Assembly (NCBI GenBank): GCA_949987705.1
Contig: OX465283.1
Span: 91,189,813-91,253,812, forward strand
Direction of reading: 5' to 3'
Source of the DNA: Thereva unica
Lineage: Eukaryota > Arthropoda > Insecta > Diptera > Therevidae
Length of the DNA stretch: 64,000 nt
Shown here: one piece after another, positions 54,867 to 64,000 of the stretch
How the letters are laid out: every line of letters begins with the position of its first letter
Position numbering within the stretch: position 1 is the first letter of the stretch
Made by a program: the position numbers and the translations under genes
Notes under the pieces: model-generated
What the model was told of the DNA's origin: nothing
The model's database searches: none
What the model saw: the letters and a program-made list of their open reading frames with translations, nothing else

Positions 54867-54972
54867 GTCGTTACCAATTGATTCTGATTACGCTATAGTC
54901 CATTCACGTCCAGCATCCAGGCATTCTGCTATTCATGGGCATCGTTCTAGAGGACCACCAAGTAATTTCTAG
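54867..54972 (+). CDS. ZP-domain membrane protein, last exon h
   Basis: The acceptor is GTTCTTGAAG at 54866, weak in pyrimidines. The exon completes Arg and reads SLPIDSDYAIVHSRPASRHS, then AIHGHRSRGPPSNF and TAG at 54970-54972. The frame is exactly kept across the 81-base intron, and the composition (SDY, SRP, SRHS) matches the preceding tail, which supports it as coding. Retention of the intron gives the shorter RSDRY end instead. Confidence 0.72.
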
Positions 54973-55328
54973 AAATACTAAAACTACTAATTTACAAACC
55001 ATCTAGTTCAAAGTGCACATATAATTTTAAAGGCAGAGAAACTATAAACTGTTTTAATAGAGACCTTCTACGAACAATTTTTTTATTTTGATAATGTAAA
55101 TTACTAAACAAGATGACCGAATGACTTGTTGAAATATGAATTGTGTTTGTGACTTCGGGGTTTTCACATCATCATGAAGAGACAAAACTGCCATTTAAGG
55201 ATGTTTTCGCTTAAATTTTAATAAATGCATACATATGTGTGTTTTAATAAGTCATTACTTTGTAAGTTAATTTTAAGTTTTAATAATTGTATAAATAAAA
55301 TAAGGAGCTACTGTAAAAAGTTAATAAA
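54973..55328 (+). other. 3' UTR with candidate poly-A signals
   Basis: AT-rich sequence after the stop with AATAAA at 55220-55225, 55294-55299 and 55323-55328. Which signal is used cannot be told from sequence. No other feature up to the SINE at 55479. Confidence 0.55.
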
Positions 55329-55478
55329 CGCTATTAAAACTTGCGTTATATATTAATGAAACTATATTTTCGCGTCAACTAACAAAAAAATGATTGTTAA
55401 ATGAAAGAAAAAAATTAATCAAATTATAGAAAACTGCATGACATGATAAAACAAGTGTTAGTATATAAAATTTTCCTC

Positions 55479-55608
55479 GGGGGAAATAGGTAGTCTAGGG
55501 GTAAGGCGCCTGACTGCTATCCCAGAGGTTCCGGGTTCAAAAAAAATAGATTGTCAAACAGTACAAAGGGGGTTTCCCTATGCCTATAGTCTATCACATA
55601 AAAAAAAT
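55479..55608 (+). repeat. tRNA-derived SINE, internally deleted copy
   Basis: The head reads TAGTCTAGGGGTAAGGCGCC ... GAGGTTCCGGGTTCA, then jumps within A-rich sequence to the tail AGATTGTCAAACAGTACAAA ... AGTCTATCACAT and an A-rich end. It matches both ends of the SINE at 28571-29033 with the middle 300 bases missing. The B box is broken after GGTTCA. Confidence 0.75.
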
Positions 55609-56295
55609 GAATTTCGTATGAGATACTAACAGGTGACCCGATATATGTACATACAGTGCCCGAAATTGATTTAAGTTCACCCAACACTTCTATGTTTCAG
55701 AGCGTTTTCCTCAGACCCATTTTGTTGTGGAAACCTGAATTTTAACATAGTTGCCTTTCTAGGGGTTGCGAATAAGTGGTAAAAAAATTATATCGCTAGC
55801 TCTCTTAATAACGGTAAAATGCATACCGGAAGTAAAAGCATTTCAATTTGAAGCATTTTTAGTGCGAAATTGATTTAAGTTCAGTAAAAAATACAAAGAA
55901 AAAAGGGTTCTTATTGCCATAAATGAACTTTATTTAATATTTAATCGATTCTCCATTGTTTTTATGACTGGAAAAATTCTTTTTCTCATACTCGCCACTA
56001 ATGTGTGGAGCATTTCCTCCGGAATTGAATTCCAAGCATGTTAAATGCTTATTTTGAGCGATTCTACAATTTCAGATCGCCTTCCATGGGCATTATTGTA
56101 CATTAAATAAATCAAATACTTAAACAATAAATATAATTGCATTTACTAACACAACTATAAATACATATATACAAATACTACGCCTTCTATGTTAGGTTAC
56201 CTAAAAACAAATGATTATTGTTAAGTTTAGTCTGAATTATAACCTTAACGAATAAAGTTCTCGTGAATTAAAGAAATAACGATAAGGTCTTTTGT

Positions 56296-56814
56296 TTAGA
56301 GTAACGTCCGGTTCCCTTGCAAACCGTCTTGACTACAATTCCTCAAAGGATTTAGATCAGAAGAGCGTGTCGGCCAATCCAAAACTGCGATCTGCTGCTC
56401 CTCAAACCACTTTAGTGTAGCTCTCGCTTTGTCCAAAAGGTCAATGTAGTCTGCAGCACACATCCGGGTAGTTATCCAACAAATAGGACTCTTTGTGCGA
56501 GCAGAAAAAGCGGCCCAAACCATCACTGTGCCCCCTCCAAAATTTCGGCTCCAAGGAACTTCAGGTGTTTTCTTAAGATCATGCCAAAAGTATTGGCAGC
56601 CATCTGGCCCGTCGAGATTAATTTTTTTTTCATCAGAAAAAATAACATTTCGCCATTCCTTGTCCCATGACATTACATTCTCTGCAAATTTAAGCCTTAG
56701 CAATTTATGCTTTTGGCATGACCTTAAGAAAACACCTGAAGTTCCTTGGAACCGAAATTTCGGAGGAGGCACAGTGATGGTTTGGGCCGCTTTTCTGCTC
56801 ATACAAGAGTCCAA
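56296..56814 (-). pseudogene. Tc3-like transposase remnant, left arm and loop
   Basis: The minus strand reads [20 protein letters not shown] (first catalytic Asp, in the loop), then [37 protein letters not shown], and [21 protein letters not shown]. The second Asp region and the final acidic residue are lost or altered. Part of the N-terminal portion comes from reading into the opposite arm. Dead. Confidence 0.75.
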
Positions 56815-57200
56815 TTAGTTGGATAAGTAGCCAAATGTGTGCTGCACACTAGATTTCAGTTTTGGACGATGTTTTGGTGTCATTTGGAGAGGAAGCGCTT
56901 GGCGATAATTGGACCTTTCAATAGGATAGTGCACCTACCCATAAAGAAAGAGCTACTATGAAGTGGTTTGAGGAGCAAAAGCATCCCCTTTTGGATTGGC
57001 TGGCACACTCTACGGCTTTAAATCTGGTAGAAGATTTATGGAGAATTGTAGTCAGAAAGGTGTATGCTCATGGAAGGCGGTGTGAAAATGTAGAATCGCT
57101 CAAAATAAGCATTTAACATGCTTGGAATTCAATTCCGGAGGAAATGCTCCACACATTAGTGGCGAGTATGAGAAAAAGAATTTTTCCAGACATAAAACCA
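56715..57200 (+). pseudogene. Tc3-like transposase remnant, right arm
   Basis: The + strand reads [27 protein letters not shown], then after frame breaks ATMKWFEEQKHPLLDWLAHS, NLVEDLWRIVVRKVYAHGRR and a C-terminal end near 57195. It is the inverted counterpart of the left arm. Several frame changes; dead. Confidence 0.75.
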
Positions 57201-57510
57201 ATGGAGAATCGATTAAATATTAAATAAAGTTCATTTATGGCAATAAGAACCCTTTTTTCTTTGTATTTTTTACTGAACTTAAATCAATTTCGCACTAAAA
57301 ATGCTTCGAATTGAAATGCTCTTACTTCCGGTATGCATTTTACCGTTATTAAGAGAGCTAGCGATATAATTTTTTTACCACTTATTCGCAACCCCTAGAA
57401 AGGCAACTATGTTAAAATTCAGGTTTCCACAACAAAATGGGGCTGAGGAAAACGCTCTGAAACATAGAAATGTTGGGTGAACTTAAATCAATTTCGGGCA
57501 CTGCACTGTA

Positions 57511-58055
57511 TGTATGTATGTTCATATTTGATTTTTTCTTTGTAAAATGCAATTTTAGTGCAGTCAAATTAGCACGAAAACCTGAGTTGGCGAAAGCCGT
57601 CATCTTGAAAAACGTGGTGAGTTTGTTTTTCTTACTAATATTATAAACCCGAATGTTTGTAAGGATGTTTGTTGTTCTATCACGTAAAAACGACTGAATG
57701 GATTTTGATGAAACTTTACAATAATAAATTATTAGCTCATGCATCAAAATAATATATAGGCTATAATTTATAAAGCTATCTCGAATCCTTAGCTGTAGTG
57801 TACTGATATAGCAAAATGCGAAACTTTTGTATAGGAGGTACTCTTCAAATTATTGCTAAAGAGCTCAGATCCTTTTTTAATAGTTTTTTTCCTAAAAAAA
57901 TTACGATTCCTAAAGTTTCAGATCGATCGGAAGTGATTTACGGATAGTCGCCGGACAATTTTGTTGAAAAAAGCAGATTTTTCGCGAAGGACGCGATTCT
58001 CTGAACTTGAATTGAAGTAGCTTCAGCTGCATGTACGCGATTTGAGTAATGTATG
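57511..58055. other. No gene; dispersed repeat at about 57629
   Basis: CTTACTAATATTATAAACCC followed by ...TTTGTTGTTCTATCACGTAA and AACGACTGAATGGATTTTGA resembles a very common dispersed arthropod repeat end. The remainder is unremarkable. Confidence 0.4.
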
Positions 58056-58217
58056 TAATGCTGTTATGACACTTGCTTGTTTTCCGTCTGAATTTCCAAA
58101 TTTTAAGTATCGTGTAAGCGAAAGAAAAAATCACTTGGAAATTTTACATAGGAGTGAAAGAGTAAACTATGCTTCGTATTAAGTTGGAGTGCGCGAAAAG
58201 CTCGTCTTAACTGCATG

Positions 58218-58304
58218 AAATTAAGACGATATAAAATTAAGTACACGAAAAAGAATACACAAAACATTCTTTTTCGTGTACTTAATGTGAAATCGTCTTA
58301 ATTT
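58218..58304. repeat. Hairpin of about 40-bp arms
   Basis: AAATTAAGACGAT...AAGTACACGAAAAAGAAT pairs with ATTCTTTTTCGTGTACTTAA ... ATCGTCTTAATTTTT around a 7-base loop, with few mismatches. It may be a small nested MITE or a subterminal structure of the Harbinger element. Confidence 0.75.
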
Positions 58305-58393
58305 TTGACATAAATCATATGTTGAAACATTAAATTCATGTTTGTTCAAATGGAAATGGTTACAAATTTAGAAACATTAGCTTTATTATCAGC

Positions 58394-58690
58394 AAATCAA
58401 TGTTTATTAGCTTGTTTGTTTATATTTAACAAAAACAACAAAAAATCCAAAAAATTGTTCTCTGCTAAATGGCTTTTACGGCGTGAAAGTGGTTTTACCA
58501 ATAAACTGTTGAGATAAATACTGGATGAGGACACTCGTTTATTCAAAACTGTGTTGAGGATGACTCCAATTCAATTTCAAACAATTTTGGAAAAAGTCGC
58601 TCCTTTTATTCAGAAGCAGGATACAACCTTCAGGAAAAGTATAAGTCCTGCAGAAATATTGCAAGTAACTTTGATATATTTGGCAACGGG
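58394..58690 (+). pseudogene. Harbinger transposase N-terminal fragment
   Basis: The + strand reads LFSAKWLLRRESGFTNKLL, a stop at 58513-58515, then DEDTRLFKTVLRMTPIQFQT and KQDTTFRKSISPAEILQVTL followed by IYLATG. The blocks (W..RR, LRM.P..F..IL, I.KQDT..R..IS, RYLATG-like) are the N-terminal region of PIF/Harbinger nucleases. The DDE catalytic region is deleted after about 58690. It differs from the Harbinger family at 10029-10535. Confidence 0.75.
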
Positions 58691-58881
58691 TATAATTATG
58701 CAAAATACGGTGGTTTACTTTTTGGTTACTAAAACGCAAAAATAACAGTCAACCAACTGCACGAAAAAGGAATGAACTTGTCACTCTCTAACGCAAATAT
58801 CACTTTCATCCATTGCTTAAATTCGTGCACTTAAGATTTAGATTTTAAGTTGAAAAAAAAGTAAGTGTCATAACAGCATAA

Positions 58882-59738
58882 GTAATGTAAGATCTCGAAG
58901 CCAAAAAGACGATAAATTCAATCGGATGTTCATCGCTTTCACTTTTTGAAGTATGGTACCTGGTTTACAAAATATTCGAAGGTGCTTGATTTTTCAACAT
59001 ATATGTAATAAGTTTGCATGGGACATATTTTTTGTATCATATTTCTTACGGAAAAATTATTCATTATCATGCCGTTATATATTTGAAAAGTTCGCCCAAT
59101 GTTGCCAGTCGTTGCCTGCTGAACGTAAACCAGCTCCACTCATAGTGTGAGGTCTATTATATGCATACGCAGCTATGATTATTCTGACGATATTTTCAAT
59201 GAAGCTTTAATACTGATAGAGGACTTATGAATATCAATCAACCACAAAGTTCAAATTCGACACGATTCAGAAATGCTGTTAATAAAGTCGGAAAGTATAC
59301 ATAATATATTACATAATATATATTAAAGTACTACATATATGTATGTAAATATGAAAAAAAAAATTTTTTAAGAATATCAATGGAAAGTTATACATTAAAA
59401 CGAATAACGGTAACTACAATTATTAAAATATTTGTATTATCAAGATTTGAATAGCATTTTCCAGATTTTTATTAGGAAATAAGAAAATATATTTTTTATT
59501 AGAATTTAAGATTCATAAAATTCTTTTTTTCTCGTCCAATGAAATGAATTACTAATATTTTTTCTTGTCAATCCCAATTAAATAAAGTACTAATTCTGTG
59601 TGTATTATCGGTTAACGTTGATTCAGTTAAGTGTACTGTTATGTAAAGAGGAGACGTGAACAACTCGCGGTAGAAAATTTCATTTATTATACACTATAAT
59701 ACGGTATATCTATTTCTTGCAATTCTTTTTACATAAAA
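58882..59738. other. No gene seen
   Basis: AT-rich sequence. Overlapping short frames on both strands at 58939-59150 show no domain. Confidence 0.4.
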
Positions 59739-59877
59739 ATGGAAGACGAAACAGATCAAAACGAAAGAGAGCTCCAGCAACAGACAGCAGCGATGATGTG
59801 CGAGAATATGACATGAATTTTGAGAGCGGCGTCTGCATTGCAAGAATATGAAATGAAAGCCGAGAGCAGCTTCTGCA

Positions 59878-60303
59878 CAAAGTCTAGTAATAACAAGTCT
59901 TTCATCTTCATACAAAATTCCCCCCCCCCCCGTTAGTTGTGTGCGTGCATATATGAACATCACTGCTGAGCAAAAATCAACGCATACTTCGTGAATTCAG
60001 CGAGACAAGGCCAGATTCTCTCTTTACAATAAAGTATGCAGAACAGAAAAGGAAAGAAAATTGAATCAGCTGTTTTCTTTCATAAATCAAAACAAACGAG
60101 CAAATATGCACGAATACATTAAGTTTATTCCCGTATAAACTCATACAATTTTAGCTGTTTAGTTGTATACAAACGCGTATAAAAATGTTGCATTCTCTTT
60201 CTGATAGCCAGACATCGTCATTTGAAGAACTTTTGCATATAGCTGTTCGCCTTCCACTCATTCACTATATGAAGATGAAAGACTTGTTAATTTCTAGACT
60301 TTG
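59878..60303. mobile_element. hAT-type MITE, 426 bp, TSD CTTCTGCA
   Basis: The ends CAAAGTCTAGTAATAACAAG and the complementary ...TTGTTAATTTCTAGACTTTG are inverted, flanked by the 8-bp CTTCTGCA (59870-59877 and 60304-60311). A closely related copy in the opposite orientation is at 61477-61890. Non-coding. A run of 12 C lies near 59921. Confidence 0.88.
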
Positions 60304-60444
60304 CTTCTGCATTGCAACATTCAAACCCCATCCCTCCCACCAAGCGCGGGCTATTTTGCCTAGCACACATAGAATTATACGCTGTGGTTTGTAAGTGGAG
60401 CTCAACCAAAAGTTTCCATGCTCTAGCCAGCTGCATAGGCACAA

Positions 60445-60610
60445 GTGCCCAGAAACGGGTGCGCAGCAAAGTGCGAGTGCGCCCCTGCGGCGATTACCGC
60501 CGACTGATCGCTGCTGTCTGCTGCCACCAGTATCCAGAAACGGGTGTGCAACAAAGTACGCGTGTCGCCATCGCTGCCCCATGTGTCCAGAAACGGGTGT
60601 TTTACCCCCG
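60445..60610. repeat. Three spaced copies of CCAGAAACGGGTG
   Basis: CCAGAAACGGGTG occurs at about 60449, 60534 and 60591. The first two continue GYGCARCAAAGTRCG. It is an old short repeat inside the gag-pol remnant. Confidence 0.6.
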
Positions 60611-61239
60611 ACGAAAAAGTGCCAATCGTTCCTAAAGAAGTTAACACTTCAAAAAGCGCTACAAAACCTAACATTTAGTAGTAAAAGCAAATCCTCCAGT
60701 TGGGGCAACAGGAACAGACAACCACACTTTAGTAGATCAAAACCCAATTAAAGAACCATTGTCTGTTGGTACCATCGTCGGTATGGAAAGAAAGCCAAAA
60801 TGTGAACCACCTTGTAAATTCGAAAAAAATATAAATCCCACCGATCAAGACGCGACTTTAACCTACTAAAGCCGCCCGTTATAGCGGCCAACAGTCGGCT
60901 CTGCACCACCCGCCGCGCCGCCTCTTTATCAAATGCAAGAATAGTAAATATAGTTTTTTAATAGACACAGGAGCAGATGCATCTGTCATACCGGTTCCAT
61001 ACTTCCCTAGTTTTTCTAAAAGATCACACGACAACTCTTTAACCGCGGCCAATGGCACACAAATAAAAACCTACGGAACTAAGCTAATAAATTATACTTA
61101 ATTATATTTTAACAAAGTACACAGGATTTACATCTTTTAGAGTACAAATTTTATGGATATAAACAAAATGAGTTTACTTAAAAGGACAATAATTATAACT
61201 AAAATTAATATTACAACTTCTTCTTCTTCTTTAACGGCT

Positions 61240-61476
61240 CTACAACCGGGATCCGGTCCTGGCCTCGCGCAACTGTTCTCTCCACCGGTCCCGATTCTGA
61301 GCCGATGTCATCCAGTTTGGCATCCCTAAACTCTGAGCGTCCTGGTCCACGCCATCCTTCCAGCGAAGGTTGGGCCTCCCTCGCTGTCGCACCCCATAGG
61401 TCTTACCGCAGAGAACTTTCCGAGCAGGCTCATCTTCACTCATACGAGCTAGATGCCCTGCCCACCGGAGCCTACC
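61240..61476 (-). pseudogene. RTE-2 C-terminal piece beyond the MITE
   Basis: This reads GRLRWAGHLARMSEDEPARK, then VRQRGRPNLRWKDGVDQDAQ and ends REARTGSRL before the GAA tail. It was continuous with 61951-63537 before the MITE inserted. Confidence 0.8.
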
Positions 61477-61890
61477 CAAAGTCTAGAAATTAACAAGTCT
61501 TTCATCTTCATATGGTTAATGAGTGAAAGGCGAACAGGTGCATGCACAAGTTTTTCAAATGACGATGTCAGGCTATCAGAGAGAGAATGCAACATTTTTA
61601 TACGCGCTGGAATACAACCATAAGTCGGAAAATTTTATGAGTTTATATGGGGATGTATTGGTGCATATTTGCTCGTTTGTTTTGATTTATGAAAGAAAAC
61701 AGCTGATTCAATTTTCTTTCCTTTTCTGTTATGCATACTTTATCGTAAAGAGAGAATCTGGCTTTGTCTGGCCGAGTTCACGAAGTATGCGTTGAGTTTT
61801 GCTCAGCAGTGATGTTCACATATGCACGCACACAATCAACGGTCGGAAATTTTTGTATGAAGATGAAAGACTTGTTATTACTAGACTTTG
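61477..61890. mobile_element. hAT-type MITE in RTE-2, TSD AGCCTACC
   Basis: The ends CAAAGTCTAGAAATTAACAA and ...TTGTTATTACTAGACTTTG are inverted and flanked by the 8-bp AGCCTACC (61469-61476 and 61891-61898). The other RTE-2 copy has a single AGCCTACC at the same point (about 17818), giving the empty site. It is the same family as 59878-60303. Confidence 0.92.
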
Positions 61891-61950
61891 AGCCTACCGA
61901 GCTTTATTTTCTTCACAACATCAATGTCGCGATAGCGCTCGTAGATCTCG

Positions 61951-63537
61951 TCATTGTAGTCTCCGGAATCGTCCTTCCTCACATACGGGGCCAACAATCC
62001 TCCGAAGTATTTTCCTCTCAAACACGCCCAAGAGGTTTGAGTGCTTTTTGCTAAGCACCCACGTTTCGGATGCATATGTGAGAACGGGTAAGACCATCGT
62101 CTTATATAGTAAAAGTTTAGACGTTATGGTTAGATATTTGGATTTGAAGAGCCTTGACAGACTATAGTAGGCTTTGTTGGCTTTTAGCAGTCGTGCGCGT
62201 ATTTCTGGTTCCATGCTATTGTCGGCTGCTACTATTGACCCAAGGTAGGTAAATGATTTTACCACGTCAAACTCGTGTTCCGCTACCTTGATTGTGGGAC
62301 CAATGTTAGGTGTTCTTCCAGACGAGGCCACCATGTACTTTGTTTTGCTTTCGTTAATGTGCAGTCCCAAATTTCCTGCCGCTTGCTCAATCTGAGTGAA
62401 AGCTTCTTGTACAGCTGTTGTTGTTCTTCCAATGATGTCAATGTCGTCTGCGTAAGCCAGTAATTGGGTGGACTTGTGGAGGATTGTACCCCTTGATGTC
62501 ACGCCTGAATCTCGGATCACTTTCTGCAACGCCAGGTTGAAAAGGAGGCAGGCCAGACCGTCCCCTTGTCGGAGTCCATTATAGATGTTGATTGGTCTGG
62601 ACAGTGTTCCGGATACCTTTACTTGGCTTGACACATTGATCATGGTCAACCTACATAGTCTTGTCAGTTTGTTGGGGATGCCGAATTCTCTCATGGCTTT
62701 GTAGAGTTCTACCCTGGCTATGCTATCATAGGCGGCTTTAAAGTCTATGAAGAGGTGTTGAATTGAGTTTTGAAACTCTAGACATTTTTCCATAGCCTGC
62801 CTCAAGGTGAAAATCTGATCAGTCGTTGATTTGCCTGGGCTGAAGCCACACTGGTAATGGCCTATGATGTTTCTGGCGTATGGGGCCATCCTGTTTTGTA
62901 GGATAGCGTAGAATATCTTATACGCGGTACTCAACAACGTTATACCGCGATAATTAGTGCTCGCTGTGATATCTCCTTTTTTGTGTACCGGACAGAGGAT
63001 GCCTTTTCTCCAGTCTTCTGGCATCACTTCCTGCTCCCATACTTGCACAATTAATTCATGAATCGCTTGGTGTAATGTAGGCCCTCCATATTTAACCAGC
63101 TCCGTTGCGATGCCGTCTGCACCCGAGGCCTTGTTGTTTTTGAGCCGGCTGATGGCTCTGCTAACTTCTTCTATGCTTGGTGGCGGCAGCATAGCATTGT
63201 CATCAGATATTGGTGGAGCCTCCGAATCCTCAGTAAGCTCGCCATTTAGCAATTCATGAAAGTGCTCTTCCCATCGCTCCAAGATGCCTTTAGGATCGGT
63301 GATCAGATTACCTTCTTTGTCCTTGCAGTATGTGCAACGTGGTGTGAATTGCGTCATACTGCGGACTCTTTGGTAAAACTCCCGCGCCTGGTGCGGCCGT
63401 CGTTCTCTGTACTGTTCTAGCTCACAAACGAGATTTTTTTCCCAGGCTTCCTTTTTCCGTCTGTGAATTCTCTTTTCTTCTTTTCTGAGCTCTTTATAGT
63501 TCTCTTCGCGTGCCCGTGTTCTCTGAGACTGCTGCAT
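61951..63537 (-). pseudogene. RTE-2 reverse transcriptase, nearly full RT frame
   Basis: The 528-codon open frame has fingers (NNKASGADGIATELVKYGG, CPVHKKGDITASTNYRGITL), palm (QCGFSPGKSTTDQIFTLRQA, FIDFKAAYDSIARVELYKA, GLRQGDGLACLLF, catalytic AYADDIDIIGR near 62445) and thumb (KSFTYLGSIVAADNSMEPEI, TYASETWVLSKKHS). A small deletion at about 61958 shifts the frame before the C-terminal KLGRLRWAGHLARMSED piece, which lies beyond the MITE at 61240-61476. The endonuclease is missing. Confidence 0.85.
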
Positions 63538-63695
63538 GGCTCGGTACGCAGCATTCTTACGTTCAATTGCCAGCTTGCATTCATTATCGAACCAGTCGTT
63601 CCGATCTTTACGACTTCTGCCTAAGATGGAATCAGCAGTACTAATGACAGTATTTTAAAGGCGGGTCCAGTTCTCTTCAACGCCCGGCATCTGTC

Positions 63696-63882
63696 ACCCT
63701 CAGAGCAAAAGCGGGTTATATTTGATGTTGCAGCAAAAGAGGAATAAAAATATTTCAGCGCAAAAATGGTTCAACTATTATTCAGAGCAAGAACGGAACG
63801 GCAAAAGTCTTAGAGCAAAAGCGGATTAACTCTCTAAACCGTTTTTGCCCTCTACGAAAACTTAAACCGCTTTTGCCCTCAG
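63696..63882. mobile_element. Small inverted-repeat element, GAGCAAAAGCGG motifs
   Basis: CTCAGAGCAAAAGCGGGTTA at the left pairs with the right end TTAAACCGCTTTTGCCCTCAG. The motif GAGCAAAAGCGG or its complement occurs four times. It adjoins the truncated 5' end of RTE-2. Limits are approximate. The final 118 bases of the window hold nothing recognised. Confidence 0.55.
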
Positions 63883-64000
63883 TTTTTATTTATACCTCCG
63901 TCGCTCACATTATTACTTTGTAGGAGTATTAAAGAATTAATATTACGACTTCCGTTTAAATAAAAAATAAAAATTATTTTAACACTTATTTATTCAGACA

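Larger units (their letters stand above)
55654..57508. mobile_element. Palindromic Tc3-like element, TA target
   Basis: The ends CAGTGCCCGAAATTGATTTA and AAATCAATTTCGGGCACTG are followed by about 300 bases of inverted repeat. TA flanks the left at 55652-55653 and the right at 57509-57510 (the right end has an extra CACTG). The inverted match continues through transposase-derived sequence to the centre: 56590 and 56711 are the inner ends of the arms, leaving a 120-base loop. The left arm carries an extra AT-rich insert at about 56101-56285. The element thus contains the 3' half of the transposase twice, head to head. Confidence 0.85.
58059..58878 (+). mobile_element. PIF/Harbinger element, internally deleted, TSD TAA
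   Basis: TGCTGTTATGACACTT at the left and AAGTGTCATAACAGCA at the right are exact inverted ends. TAA flanks both (58056-58058 and 58879-58881). A transposase N-terminal fragment is inside, and a strong hairpin lies at 58218-58304. 820 bases, non-autonomous. Confidence 0.88.
59739..61101 (+). pseudogene. Ty3/gypsy gag-pol remnant, protease end recognisable
   Basis: A CCHC-like zinc region CWYHRRYGKKAKM begins at 60764 but meets a stop one codon before the expected Cys (frameshift), with CEPPCKFEKN in the next frame. From 60919 the frame reads RRLFIKCKNSKYSF, then LIDTGADASVIP, an aspartic protease active site, and stops at 61099-61101. The order zinc region then protease is that of a gag-pol junction in Ty3/gypsy elements with RNA-binding fingers, unlike the errantivirus at 44183-49707. 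A Gln-rich frame from 59739 (MEDETDQNERELQQQTAAM) may be the gag start. A hAT MITE sits at 59878-60303. Fragmentary. Confidence 0.55.
61217..63692 (-). mobile_element. RTE-2 non-LTR retrotransposon, 5'-truncated, split by MITE
   Basis: The minus strand begins inside the linker just after the endonuclease (truncated at 63692), carries reverse transcriptase, and ends in a GAAGAAGAAGAAG tail (61217-61229). It is nearly identical by eye to the copy at 17565-20137, which lies in the same orientation about 44 kb away, and it retains the segments deleted there. A hAT MITE (61477-61890) interrupts the 3' part. No target duplication was identified. Confidence 0.85.

Noticed and set aside
55622..57510. 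Ordinary Tc1/mariner element with a single transposase gene
   Set aside because: Transposase sequence is present on both strands as inverted copies meeting at a central loop, so one ordinary gene does not fit.
60485..60520. VRPCGDYRRL read as a gypsy reverse transcriptase motif
   Set aside because: It lies upstream of the gag zinc region and protease, the wrong order for pol, and the flanking residues do not match RT. Probably coincidence.

Overview
The window looks like insect nuclear DNA, probably from a fly with a large, repeat-rich genome. It is AT-rich, has GT-AG introns of 50-80 bases beside introns of 16-24 kb, and carries R1-clade, RTE-clade, Tc1/Tc3, hAT, PIF/Harbinger-like and errantivirus-type elements. 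No species is assigned. There is no prokaryotic gene, rRNA, functional tRNA or CRISPR array.

One host gene runs through it on the + strand: the 3' part of a zona pellucida (ZP) domain membrane-protein gene. Eight exons (13344-13450, 29441-29550, 29608-29686, 29739-29836, 29886-30071, 54436-54581, 54637-54785, 54867-54972) join in phase into 326 codons plus a stop: ZP module, one membrane segment, Tyr/Ser/His-rich tail. Upstream exons are not recognised and are presumably before the window or in 1-13343. Introns of 16.0 kb (13451-29440) and 24.4 kb (30072-54435) hold most of the mobile DNA.

Layout. 1-13343: hAT-like piece, CR1/Jockey-like and RTE remnants, an 876-bp tandem duplication, a Tc3-like palindrome, several MITEs and a Harbinger remnant. 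13451-29440: fold-back elements, RTE copies (17565-20137, 23135-24998), an apparently intact Tc1-like transposon with a spliced transposase (25777-27522), a tRNA-derived SINE. 30072-54435: a full-length R1-clade retrotransposon with both ORFs open (30659-35647) lying between two (TA)n arrays; a second, damaged copy of it whose 3' end abuts the same (TA)n array (35704-41090) and which is itself split by a hAT element and a small MITE; another hAT element; an errantivirus-like provirus on the minus strand (about 44183-49707); an RTE copy (49708-52335). 54973-64000: gene 3' end, SINE, a 1.85-kb palindromic Tc3-like element, a Harbinger element, Ty3/gypsy remnants, and an RTE copy split by a hAT MITE.

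The elements do not form a pathway with the host gene; they are parasites of its introns and flanks. Nesting gives an order of events: R1 copy 2 is older than the hAT element (TSD CTCTAGCC) and the MITE (TSD TAA) inside it, and intact R1 copy 1 preserves both empty sites. The strongest candidate for something undescribed is the R1-clade element that appears to use (TA)n dinucleotide arrays as its target. All identifications come from reading motifs and repeats by eye; no database search was made.
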